The translations under genes and the position numbers were made by a program. A stretch of 5,348 nt of DNA. Origin: an uncultured Eisenbergiella sp. (GTDB lineage Bacteria > Bacillota > Clostridia > Lachnospirales > Lachnospiraceae). This document shows positions 1 to 5,348 of this stretch, piece after piece (position 1 is the first letter of the stretch; each line of letters opens with the position of its first letter). The DNA lies in assembly GCA_947626725.1 (NCBI GenBank), contig CANQTI010000133.1, positions 1-5,348 on the forward strand, read 5' to 3'. The notes below the pieces were generated by a model. That model was not told where the DNA came from, did not search any database, and saw nothing but the letters and a program-made list of their open reading frames with translations.

Positions 1-1245
1 GTCAATTATTTCGGCTCCCTCTGTAAAGCCTGGTACAGACGGAACGGGGCTCAGATCACGGATGCGCTGCATTTCGCACAGGAATCCTTCGATCTGCTCC
101 TGAAAAGATGCGAGGAATGGGATGCGCGCATCGAGGCGGATTCTGCTGCGGCAGCGGGCGGTTCCTATGGAAGGCTTACCGCCGCGGCATGGAGGCAGAC
201 CATTGCGGCCCATAAGCTGATCGCAGCGCCGTCGGGAGAAATGGCGTTTCTCTCCAAGGAAAATGCTTCTGACGGCTGTATCGGGACGGTGGATGTCGCC
301 TATCCCTCCATTCCGCTGTTTTTAAAATATAATCCGGAGCTGGTAAATGCCATGTGCCGCCCGGTTCTGGAATTTGCGGAAATGCCGGTTTGGGAATTCG
401 ATTTTGCGCCCCATGATCTGGGCCGCTATCCCTATGCGACCGGACAGATTTATGCCGCGGGATATCAGCCCTCCGGCAGCGTGTTTCCGCCTTTTTACTT
501 ATATCCGGCAGGACAGAAGACATATGATCCGCATTATCAGATGCCGGTAGAGGAATGCGGCAATATGCTGATCATGCTGGCTGCGGCCGCGGCCTTCGGC
601 GCAGAAAAAGAGCTGTCAAAGGCTCACCGTGGGACGCTCCGAAAATGGGCGGACTATTTGGCAAAATACGGGGAGGATCCCGGAGAGCAGCTGTGCACGG
701 ACGACTTTGCGGGGCATCTGGCGCACAATGCGAATCTGGCGATAAAGGCGGCCGTCGGGGTGGCCTGCTGCGGGCTCCTGACCCAGGATGCGGCTTACAG
801 TGTCCGTGCCCGCGCCATGGCGGACCGGCTTCTGGAGCGGATCGGCCGCGCCGGGAATACGCCGTTGACCCTGACGGGCGAGGGCTGGAGCATGAAGTAT
901 AATCTGCTGTGGGACCGGGTGCTCCGCTTGGGATTATTTCCACAGGATTTTTATGAAGCGGAACTGGAAAGCTATCTGCCCAGGATCGGCCGTTATGGCC
1001 TGCCGCTGGACTCCCGGGCCTCCTATACGAAGTCCGATTGGATCGGCTGGGTCGCGGCGCTGTCGCAGGAACGGGAAAGGCGGCGTGCGTTTTTGGAGCC
1101 GGTGGCGCGTTATTTGTGTGAAACACCTTCCCGGGTGCCCTTTTCCGATTGGTACGATACCGAGAGCGGATACTATGTACATTTCATTGCGCGAAGCGTC
1201 CAGGGCGGGCTGTTCGCGCCCATGCTGCTGTCCTGCCGCGAATGA
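1..1245 (+). CDS. Glutaminase-A-like protein (DUF4965 / GtaA six-hairpin domain), 5' truncated by the window edge
   Basis: The frame is open from base 1 and ends at TGA 1243-1245, giving 414 residues without the true start. An internal ATG at 241 is not the start, because the 80 codons before it read in frame into the family fold. Motifs I associate with the DUF4965/DUF1793 GtaA family appear in order (fragment numbering): HDLGRYPYATGQ at 138-149, MPVEECGNM at 181-189, TDDFAGHLAHNANL at 233-246, SDWYDT at 382-387 and a C-terminal ARSVQGG. This part corresponds to the alpha-helical hairpin (alpha/alpha toroid) domain; full-length relatives are usually about 650-850 residues, so the N-terminal beta-rich domain lies outside. 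The family name comes from a fungal glutaminase, but bacterial members often sit among sugar-use genes and their substrate is mostly unknown. The Asp/Glu-rich motifs would suit a glycoside-hydrolase-like acid/base site. Family assignment is firm; reaction and location are not determinable here. Confidence 0.85.
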   Translation, partial: VNYFGSLCKAWYRRNGAQITDALHFAQESFDLLLKRCEEWDARIEADSAAAAGGSYGRLTAAAWRQTIAAHKLIAAPSGEMAFLSKENASDGCIGTVDVAYPSIPLFLKYNPELVNAMCRPVLEFAEMPVWEFDFAPHDLGRYPYATGQIYAAGYQPSGSVFPPFYLYPAGQKTYDPHYQMPVEECGNMLIMLAAAAAFGAEKELSKAHRGTLRKWADYLAKYGEDPGEQLCTDDFAGHLAHNANLAIKAAVGVACCGLLTQDAAYSVRARAMADRLLERIGRAGNTPLTLTGEGWSMKYNLLWDRVLRLGLFPQDFYEAELESYLPRIGRYGLPLDSRASYTKSDWIGWVAALSQERERRRAFLEPVARYLCETPSRVPFSDWYDTESGYYVHFIARSVQGGLFAPMLLSCRE

Positions 1246-1263
1246 GCCAGGTATCGCTCTGGC
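1246..1263 (+). terminator. Weak hairpin directly after the GtaA-like stop codon
   Basis: GCCAG (1246-1250) can pair with CTGGC (1259-1263) around an 8-nt loop, starting at the base after the stop codon. It is followed by GGGATTT rather than a run of T, so it is at best a weak terminator or a 3'-end stabiliser. It leaves open whether the upstream transcript reads through into the epimerase gene. Confidence 0.25.
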
Positions 1264-1330
1264 GGGATTTCGATCCAACGGGCGGGCACGGCGGAAGATC
1301 AGTGAAATGAAAATTGTTAAGAGAGACGGC

Positions 1331-1359
1331 TTGTCACTGGAACTGACGCGGATTATACT
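1331..1359 (+). promoter_or_regulatory. Sigma-A type promoter for the sugar isomerase/epimerase gene
   Basis: TTGTCA at 1331-1336 and TATACT at 1354-1359 each match the consensus at 5 of 6 bases and are separated by exactly 17 bp. Transcription would start near 1366, about 44 nt before the ATG at 1410. A perfect TATAAT also lies at 1361-1366 but has no good -35 box at a suitable distance. The promoter implies that the epimerase can be transcribed apart from the upstream gene. Confidence 0.65.
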
Positions 1360-1385
1360 GTATAATAACAGCAGTTATTATACAG
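1358..1385. promoter_or_regulatory. Perfect 12+12 bp inverted repeat over the transcription start: candidate operator
   Basis: CTGTATAATAAC (1358-1369) and GTTATTATACAG (1374-1385) are exact reverse complements around a 4-bp AGCA centre. The left arm overlaps the last two bases of the -10 box and the repeat spans the predicted start near 1366. Only a few bases of the left arm would therefore be transcribed. That argues for a DNA site bound by a dimeric regulator rather than an RNA hairpin, and a protein bound there would block RNA polymerase. The cognate regulator is not in the window, and I cannot assign the motif to a named regulator family. Confidence 0.55.
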
Positions 1386-1397
1386 CATGCAGAGGTA

Positions 1398-1403
1398 AGG
1401 TGA
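1398..1403 (+). promoter_or_regulatory. Ribosome binding site of the isomerase/epimerase gene
   Basis: AGGTGA sits 6 nt before the ATG at 1410 and matches the 3' half of the ideal anti-16S sequence. It supports ATG 1410 as the start. Confidence 0.7.
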
Positions 1404-1409
1404 AGCGAT

Positions 1410-2219
1410 ATGACAAATAGAAAATCATGGAAAGTGGCGTTGGCAGCAGGCCCCGCCGCGATGACGCCGGAAACGATGGCATCCCTCGCAGAGGCAGGAA
1501 TCACGGAAGTTGAGCTTTCCGCCGGAGAGCTTGCGGCGTTTTATGGGGAACTGGATTACCGGAACCGTTCCGCAGCGTACTCCCGCATGGCGGCGCAAAA
1601 CGGAGTGCATATTTCTTCCGTGCATCTGCCGTTTGCTCCGTTTGAGGAGCTGGATCCGGCGTCGTACGACGCAGCCGTACGGGAATTTGTTGTGAAATCC
1701 CAGGGAGAGCTGCTGAAAGCGGCAGCGGATGCCGGGGTCGGCATCGCGGTAATTCATCCGAGCGGCGAACCGTATCCGGAGGAGGAGCGGGAGGAACGTT
1801 TGCGGACCGCCTGCGATACGATTGCAAAGCTGACAGATCTGGCGGAATCTGCGGGCATCACGCTGGCGCTGGAAAATCTGCCGAGGACCTGCCTGTGCAG
1901 GAGTTGGGAGGAAATGCGGTATTTTCTCGAACGGATTCCCGCGCTTAAGGTCTGCTTCGACACGAATCACTGCCTGATACAGAAGAATACCGATTATATA
2001 CGCGCGGTGGGAGACCGAATCGTGACACTGCATGTATCGGATTATGATTTTATTAATGAGAGACACTGGATGCCCGGAGAGGGGAAAAATGACTGGGAGG
2101 GCATTTTGCGCGCACTGGAGGAGGCGGATTACAGAGGAAGATTTCTGTATGAAACAGGCGGAGCCGCAATGTGCAGAAAGATCGCGGAAAACTACAGGAA
2201 ACTGATGGGAATCTGCTGA
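1410..2219 (+). CDS. Sugar phosphate isomerase/epimerase (xylose-isomerase-like TIM barrel)
   Basis: This 269-residue cytosolic protein has no signal peptide or membrane segment. Its length and motifs fit the AP-endonuclease-2/xylose-isomerase-like TIM-barrel superfamily (PF01261), whose members isomerise or epimerise sugars, sugar phosphates or inositols with a divalent metal. Motifs at barrel strand ends are SSVHLPF (69-75), VIHPSGEP (114-121), LALENLPRTC (152-161), VCFDTNH (181-187), TLHVSDYD (206-213), HWMPGEG (219-225) and YETGG (247-251). By analogy with ketose 3-epimerases, the metal ligands would be Glu155, Asp184, His208 and Glu248, with Glu155 and Glu248 also possible acid/base residues. 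All four are present, so the enzyme looks active. It has its own promoter, operator-like repeat and Shine-Dalgarno site, 164 bp after the GtaA-like gene. The substrate cannot be read from the sequence, so no gene symbol is given. An AP endonuclease role is unlikely, since the extra metal-binding His/Asp set of endonuclease IV is incomplete. Confidence 0.9.
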   Translation: MTNRKSWKVALAAGPAAMTPETMASLAEAGITEVELSAGELAAFYGELDYRNRSAAYSRMAAQNGVHISSVHLPFAPFEELDPASYDAAVREFVVKSQGELLKAAADAGVGIAVIHPSGEPYPEEEREERLRTACDTIAKLTDLAESAGITLALENLPRTCLCRSWEEMRYFLERIPALKVCFDTNHCLIQKNTDYIRAVGDRIVTLHVSDYDFINERHWMPGEGKNDWEGILRALEEADYRGRFLYETGGAAMCRKIAENYRKLMGIC

Positions 2220-2279
2220 GCAATCCTGAGCTGGATGGGCATTTTCCTGTCGCCCCGCGTTATTCAGGGGGAATGAAAA

Positions 2280-2323
2280 CAGCCGTGTGAAAAATGAGTG
2301 ATGGATCATTTTTCACACGGCTG
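2280..2323 (-). terminator. 18-bp perfect hairpin between convergent genes, probable terminator of the kinase gene
   Basis: CAGCCGTGTGAAAAATGA (2280-2297) and its exact reverse complement (2306-2323) enclose an 8-nt loop. Read leftward, in the direction of the kinase gene, the stem is followed at once by TTTTCATT, a usable though interrupted T-run, 74 nt past that gene's stop. Read rightward, the stem is followed by CTTGCGATTT, which is a poor T-run. It probably ends the kinase transcript and may also protect or partly stop the epimerase transcript that enters from the other side. Confidence 0.6.
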
Positions 2324-2396
2324 CTTGCGATTTCGGAATGAAGATGAAAATGATCGCTGCGCGGTCCGCTGTAAGGAGCTCTCACGGAGCTGTACG

Positions 2397-4991
2397 TCAG
2401 TTCCCGGCGTTTTGAGAAAGCAGACCGGATATGACCTCCAGCAGCTTCTCCAGATCGATAGGCTTGGCGATATGGGCGTTCATGCCGCTTTCCAGTGCCA
2501 GCTTCCGGTCTTCCTCAAAGGCATTGGCCGTCATGGCCACGATGGGAATGCTCGCCAGGGCCGGGTCCGCCAGCGCGCGGATGGCTTTGGTGGCATCGTA
2601 GCCGTTCATTCGGGGCATCTGTACATCCATGAGGATTAACGAATAGTAGCCGGGAGCGGCATCCTTTACTTTTTCCACTGCGACCGCGCCGTCTTCAGCG
2701 GTCTCCACGATAAAGCCGCTGTCCGTGAGCAGTTCCTCTGCGATTTCCCGGTTCAGCTCGTTGTCTTCCGTCAGCAGCAGGCGCGAGCCGTGCAGGCCTT
2801 CCGACAGGCTGGCGGCGGGATGTACCTCCTGCGCCTGCAAGGTGTTGCTGGTGGCGGCGATCAGAATATCCCGCAGTTCAGAGAGGAAGATTGGCTTGTT
2901 GCAGAAAGCCGTTACACCGGCTTTTCGGGCTTCTTCCTCGAAAGGTGTCCAGTCGTAAGCGGTGACGATGATGATGGGAATGCTGTCCCCCACGATGGCG
3001 CGGATCTGGCGCACCACTTCCAGACCGCTTAAGTCAGGCAGAAACCAGTCAATGATATAAGCGTGATATTCATCGCCCAGTTCGTAGGCCTGTCTGGCAT
3101 GCAGGACGGCTTCTTTTCCGTGCAGGACCCATTCGGGGCGCATACCGATCTGACGGAGCATCTTGGTCACGCTGTCACAGGTGGTAAAGCTGTCATCCAC
3201 GACAAGAGCGTGCATGCCTTCCAGGTTTTTGACCACTTCCACCTGTTTCGCCTCCTCCTGGAGACGGAAGTCCAGATTGATAATGAATTCCGTACCTTTT
3301 CCCTGTTCGGACTGCACTTCGATGGTGCCGCCCATGGTGTCTATGATATTTTTCGTGATAGCCATGCCCAGCCCGGTGCCCTGAATGCCGCTGGCTGTGG
3401 AATTGCGTTCCCGTTCGAAGGGTTCAAAAATATGCTGGATGAAATCCGGACTCATCCCGATGCCCGTATCCTTGACACGGATCTCATAAGAACCGTACCC
3501 TTTGGGCGCGCGGGGCTTCTGGCGGATGGTCAGAGCGACGGTGCCGCCCGCCGGCGTGAATTTGATGGCATTGGAAAGCAGATTCAGCAGCACCTGATTT
3601 ACATGCAGCTTGTCACAGTAAATGTTTTCATCGAGGACGTCTACGGTATCCATGAAAAAATTGAGCTGCTTGGCGTGCATCTGCGTCTGGATGATGTTGC
3701 GCATATCCCGGAAAATATCGGAGATAGAGCATTCCTTTTCTTCGATATTGAGCTTGCCGGATTCGATGCGGCTCATGTCCAGCACGTCGTTGATCAGGGA
3801 GAGCAGATGATTGCTGGAGGAGAGGATTTTTCGCAGATATTCCTGCGTGCGTTCCTTATTGTCCAGGTTGGTCTGGGCCAGTGTCGTGAAGCCGATAATG
3901 GCGTTCATGGGGGTGCGGATGTCGTGGGACATATTGGAGAGGAAAACGCTCTTGGCCCGGTCGGCGGCCTCCGCTTTCTGGAGCTTTTCCGCCAGGACAG
4001 CCTGCTCCACCGCCTGCTCCCGGATCTGTCTGGCGTTGCCGCGGACCCACAGGTAGTACAGAATGACCACGGCGGACATCAGGATGCCGAGATAAAGGCA
4101 GACCCTGCGCATCGCGAAGACGCTGGAGAATGCTTCTTTTTCCGGGACGGATACGGAAATGGACCATTGATTGATGCCGGCGGGCGCATAGTACATATAT
4201 TCCCAGCCGTCGGTGTTCGGCGTGCGGAAGATCACATAGCCGCTGCCGAGGTTGAGAAGATCCTCCGTGTAGGCCCCCCAGTCCTTTTCGCCCTTGGTCT
4301 CCCGTGCAGAGCCGGGCCCGGCATCGTAATCCGAGATATTTTTCAGTTCATCGTGAAAGGTATCCAAAATAAAATCGCCGGTCTTGGTATCGATGATATA
4401 GACGTTGGCGCTGGCGTTGTAGATATTGTCGATGTTGAGGCTCTGGTGCAGGTTTTCCAGCTCGGTGATGCCGTAGAGCACGGCTGCGGTCTTTCCGTCC
4501 TGGATGATCGGAATGAAATGCCGGAGCATGGGAGAGCCGTCCGAGATGCTGATCACACGGTTGGAGATGTGCTCGCCCAGAGGCGCTTCCTCCTGGAAGG
4601 AAAGTCCTCTGTCTGCCGCGTCCAGGATGGTGCCGTCGGCCAGAAGGATCTGGTCGTTGGGCATGAGAACGCGCACCTGCATGGTCTCCAGCAGGGGGGA
4701 AACAGATTCCATGGTGGCCAGCGTGGCCTCCGCATCAAAGTTGTCCGCCTGGGAAATGATGCTGGCCGCGGCGTTCAGGATACGGCTGTCGCGCTCCAGC
4801 TTGGATGTGACCTCTGTGATGGCCGTATTGACGCCCTCTTCCAGACGGCTCATAGACCGGTCGCGCAGCACGGTGTTGAGCTGGTAATAGGCAGCAAGCA
4901 GGAGCACGACGATGGTCGCGATCACGATGCCGGTCGCAGTCAGGCTCTTGTCTTTTTGAAGATGATTCTTCGGTATCGTATCGTTTGGCAT
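2397..4991 (-). CDS. Membrane hybrid sensor histidine kinase with two receiver domains (Cache-HisKA-HATPase-REC-REC)
   Basis: This 864-residue inner-membrane signalling protein starts at CAT 4989-4991 (ATG on its strand), with AGGAG 7 nt upstream. A short basic tail is followed by TM1 (about 18-37). An extracytoplasmic sensor of about 255 residues resembles a double Cache domain (VYIIDTKTGDFILDT at 197-211; a WSISVSVPE strand at 276-284). TM2 is about 297-316. A helical linker (318-350), with no HAMP seen, leads to HisKA: SNMSHDIRTPMNAIIGF with phospho-acceptor His356. HATPase_c has the N box (Asn470, Asn474), DTGIG at 508-512, FEPF at 522-525 and GTGLG at 538-542. REC1 (about 593-712) has Asp599/600, phospho-Asp648 in an unusual DWFLPDLSG, Thr677 and Lys699. 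REC2 (about 736-858) has Glu742/Asp743, phospho-Asp789, Thr821 and Lys843. The catalytic set is complete. There is no Hpt domain or DNA-binding output, so a separate partner is needed. The ligand is unknown; Cache domains commonly sense small metabolites. Confidence 0.95.
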   Translation of the reverse strand: MPNDTIPKNHLQKDKSLTATGIVIATIVVLLLAAYYQLNTVLRDRSMSRLEEGVNTAITEVTSKLERDSRILNAAASIISQADNFDAEATLATMESVSPLLETMQVRVLMPNDQILLADGTILDAADRGLSFQEEAPLGEHISNRVISISDGSPMLRHFIPIIQDGKTAAVLYGITELENLHQSLNIDNIYNASANVYIIDTKTGDFILDTFHDELKNISDYDAGPGSARETKGEKDWGAYTEDLLNLGSGYVIFRTPNTDGWEYMYYAPAGINQWSISVSVPEKEAFSSVFAMRRVCLYLGILMSAVVILYYLWVRGNARQIREQAVEQAVLAEKLQKAEAADRAKSVFLSNMSHDIRTPMNAIIGFTTLAQTNLDNKERTQEYLRKILSSSNHLLSLINDVLDMSRIESGKLNIEEKECSISDIFRDMRNIIQTQMHAKQLNFFMDTVDVLDENIYCDKLHVNQVLLNLLSNAIKFTPAGGTVALTIRQKPRAPKGYGSYEIRVKDTGIGMSPDFIQHIFEPFERERNSTASGIQGTGLGMAITKNIIDTMGGTIEVQSEQGKGTEFIINLDFRLQEEAKQVEVVKNLEGMHALVVDDSFTTCDSVTKMLRQIGMRPEWVLHGKEAVLHARQAYELGDEYHAYIIDWFLPDLSGLEVVRQIRAIVGDSIPIIIVTAYDWTPFEEEARKAGVTAFCNKPIFLSELRDILIAATSNTLQAQEVHPAASLSEGLHGSRLLLTEDNELNREIAEELLTDSGFIVETAEDGAVAVEKVKDAAPGYYSLILMDVQMPRMNGYDATKAIRALADPALASIPIVAMTANAFEEDRKLALESGMNAHIAKPIDLEKLLEVISGLLSQNAGN

Positions 4992-4998
4992 ATATTTA

Positions 4999-5003
4999 CT
5001 CCT
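4999..5003 (-). promoter_or_regulatory. Ribosome binding site of the hybrid kinase
   Basis: On the minus strand AGGAG stands 7 nt before the ATG whose complement is at 4989-4991. It decides this start and excludes longer starts further right. Confidence 0.8.
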
Positions 5004-5068
5004 GTGATAAGGCTTTCCGCCTTGTTTTTATTTATTATTTAATGGATCTTTTCTTTAATCACTATCTA

Positions 5069-5097
5069 ATTATAACAAATGTCTGAAAAAGTGTCCA
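5069..5097 (-). promoter_or_regulatory. Strong sigma-A promoter for the hybrid kinase, with extended -10
   Basis: Read on the minus strand, TGGACA (5097-5092) is followed after exactly 17 bp by a perfect TATAAT (5074-5069), and TGT directly before it forms an extended -10. The predicted start is near 5062, leaving an AT-rich leader of about 70 nt. That leader contains only a small AAGGC/GCCTT hairpin and no terminator or known riboswitch. The gene therefore appears to have its own monocistronic transcript. Confidence 0.75.
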
Positions 5098-5135
5098 GCC
5101 AGAAAAAGACGGCTTTGTGCTTTCTTATCCCGCCT

Positions 5136-5163
5136 AAAAAAATGTGAAAAAATTTGAAAAAAA
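5136..5163 (+). promoter_or_regulatory. Three helically phased A-tracts (UP-element-like, bent DNA)
   Basis: Runs of 7, 6 and 7 A lie at 5136-5142, 5147-5152 and 5157-5163. Their centres are 10.5 bp apart, one helical turn, which is the classical arrangement for intrinsically curved DNA. They end 5 bp before the -35 box of the rightward promoter, where the RNA polymerase alpha C-terminal domains bind an UP element. Further five-A runs at 5086-5090 and 5103-5107 extend the A-rich zone. Confidence 0.6.
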
Positions 5164-5167
5164 CTGC

Positions 5168-5196
5168 TTGACAGCTTTTGGAAGGCGTGATAGCAT
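5168..5196 (+). promoter_or_regulatory. Strong rightward promoter, divergent from the kinase promoter
   Basis: A perfect TTGACA (5168-5173) is followed by a 17-bp spacer and TAGCAT (5191-5196, 4 of 6), with TGA directly before it giving an extended -10. Transcription would start near 5203 and run off the right edge. With the phased A-tracts upstream, this resembles promoters of abundant stable RNAs. The -35 boxes of the two divergent promoters are about 70 bp apart. Confidence 0.7.
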
Positions 5197-5202
5197 AAGA
5201 TA

Positions 5203-5348
5203 CGTTGCGGCGGCAAAGCGCAGGCAACCGTACCTTGACAAATAAACAGTAATGCAACCCTGAAAATTCGTAAAACAGGCCTTTACAGCGCGAAGCGCTG
5301 CAGGGATCCTGAAGGCGGCCGCGGAAAGCTCGCTTTCCGGCGGACGGA
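5203..5348 (+). other. Non-coding, hairpin-rich leader of the rightward transcript (continues beyond the window)
   Basis: No open frame with a plausible ribosome site exists here on either strand. Predicted paired elements are as follows. TACGTTGC (5201-5208) pairs with GCAA/CGTA (5224-5232, one bulged C), although its first two bases precede the predicted start. A perfect 6-bp stem with a GAA loop lies at 5286-5300. GCCTT (5279-5283) with AAGGC (5312-5316) can close around it. A 7-bp stem with a CTCG loop lies at 5322-5339. The segment GTACCTTGACAA (5230-5241) resembles a boxA antitermination element. No T-run follows any stem, so none is a terminator. It may be the leader of an rRNA operon or another structured RNA; the identity is unresolved because the downstream gene is not visible. 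Confidence 0.4.

Noticed and set aside
572..1126. A 184-codon minus-strand frame inside the GtaA-like gene
   Set aside because: It is Pro/Arg/Ser-rich low-complexity translation typical of antisense GC-rich frames, and the plus strand carries a well-recognised protein family.
1310..1420. A possible 37-codon small protein starting MKIVKRDG just before the epimerase gene
   Set aside because: The epimerase promoter and palindrome lie inside it, there is no good Shine-Dalgarno site, and its end overlaps the start of the epimerase gene. It is more simply regulatory DNA.
1425..2309. A 294-codon open frame on the minus strand opposite the epimerase
   Set aside because: It is an in-register antisense frame of a gene with clear TIM-barrel motifs. 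It would start inside the terminator hairpin and has no convincing ribosome site.
2324..2396. Small AGCTC/GAGCT hairpin just after the kinase stop codon as a second terminator
   Set aside because: The stem is only 5 bp and no T-run follows it in either direction.
3063..5042. A 659-codon open frame on the plus strand opposite the hybrid kinase
   Set aside because: Its codons are exactly in register with the kinase codons on the other strand, so it stays open merely because the kinase avoids TTA, CTA and TCA codons. The peptide shows no recognisable domain and no ribosome site, while the kinase has complete domains, a promoter and a Shine-Dalgarno site.
5235..5240. A second perfect TTGACA that could mark a tandem promoter
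   Set aside because: The bases 16-18 bp downstream (CCCTGA region) bear no resemblance to a -10 box. The segment fits better as part of a boxA-like leader element.
5066..5257. A 63-codon minus-strand frame between the divergent promoters
   Set aside because: It starts at a TTG without a properly spaced ribosome site and its sequence is the two promoters and the A-tracts read through.

Overview
This window most likely comes from a Gram-positive Clostridia genome, probably a gut-type member of Lachnospiraceae. Three things point that way: the consensus sigma-A style promoters, the purine-rich Shine-Dalgarno sites (AGGTGA, AGGAG), and a large Cache-domain hybrid histidine kinase of a build common in that family. 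This placement is inference from gene style; no rRNA or other marker gene lies in the window.

Layout, left to right. (1) Positions 1-1245, plus strand: the 3' part of a glutaminase-A-like (DUF4965/GtaA six-hairpin) protein whose start lies outside the window. (2) 1246-1409: a regulatory gap holding a near-consensus promoter and a perfect 12+12 bp inverted repeat that begins in the -10 box and covers the predicted start of transcription, which looks like a repressor operator. (3) 1410-2219, plus strand: a sugar phosphate isomerase/epimerase of the xylose-isomerase-like TIM-barrel superfamily. (4) 2220-2396: the gap between two convergent genes, with an 18-bp perfect hairpin whose flanking T-run suits termination of the leftward gene. 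(5) 2397-4991, minus strand: an 864-residue membrane hybrid histidine kinase (TM, Cache-like sensor, TM, HisKA, HATPase, REC, REC) with its own strong promoter. (6) 4992-5348: a divergent promoter region. The leftward promoter serves the kinase. A second, rightward promoter has a perfect TTGACA box, a TGn extension of its -10 box and three helically phased A-tracts upstream. It drives a non-coding, hairpin-rich leader that runs off the window.

How the parts may fit. The GtaA-like protein and the epimerase look like pieces of a sugar or glycoconjugate use locus, with the epimerase separately controlled by its own promoter and operator. The kinase is an independent, self-promoted signalling gene with no DNA-binding partner in view, so any link to the sugar genes is unproven. 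The rightward promoter has the architecture of a very strong, stable-RNA type promoter; an rRNA operon or other structured RNA just beyond position 5348 is the most specific prediction here. No CRISPR array, insertion sequence, tRNA or obvious defence or mobile gene was found.
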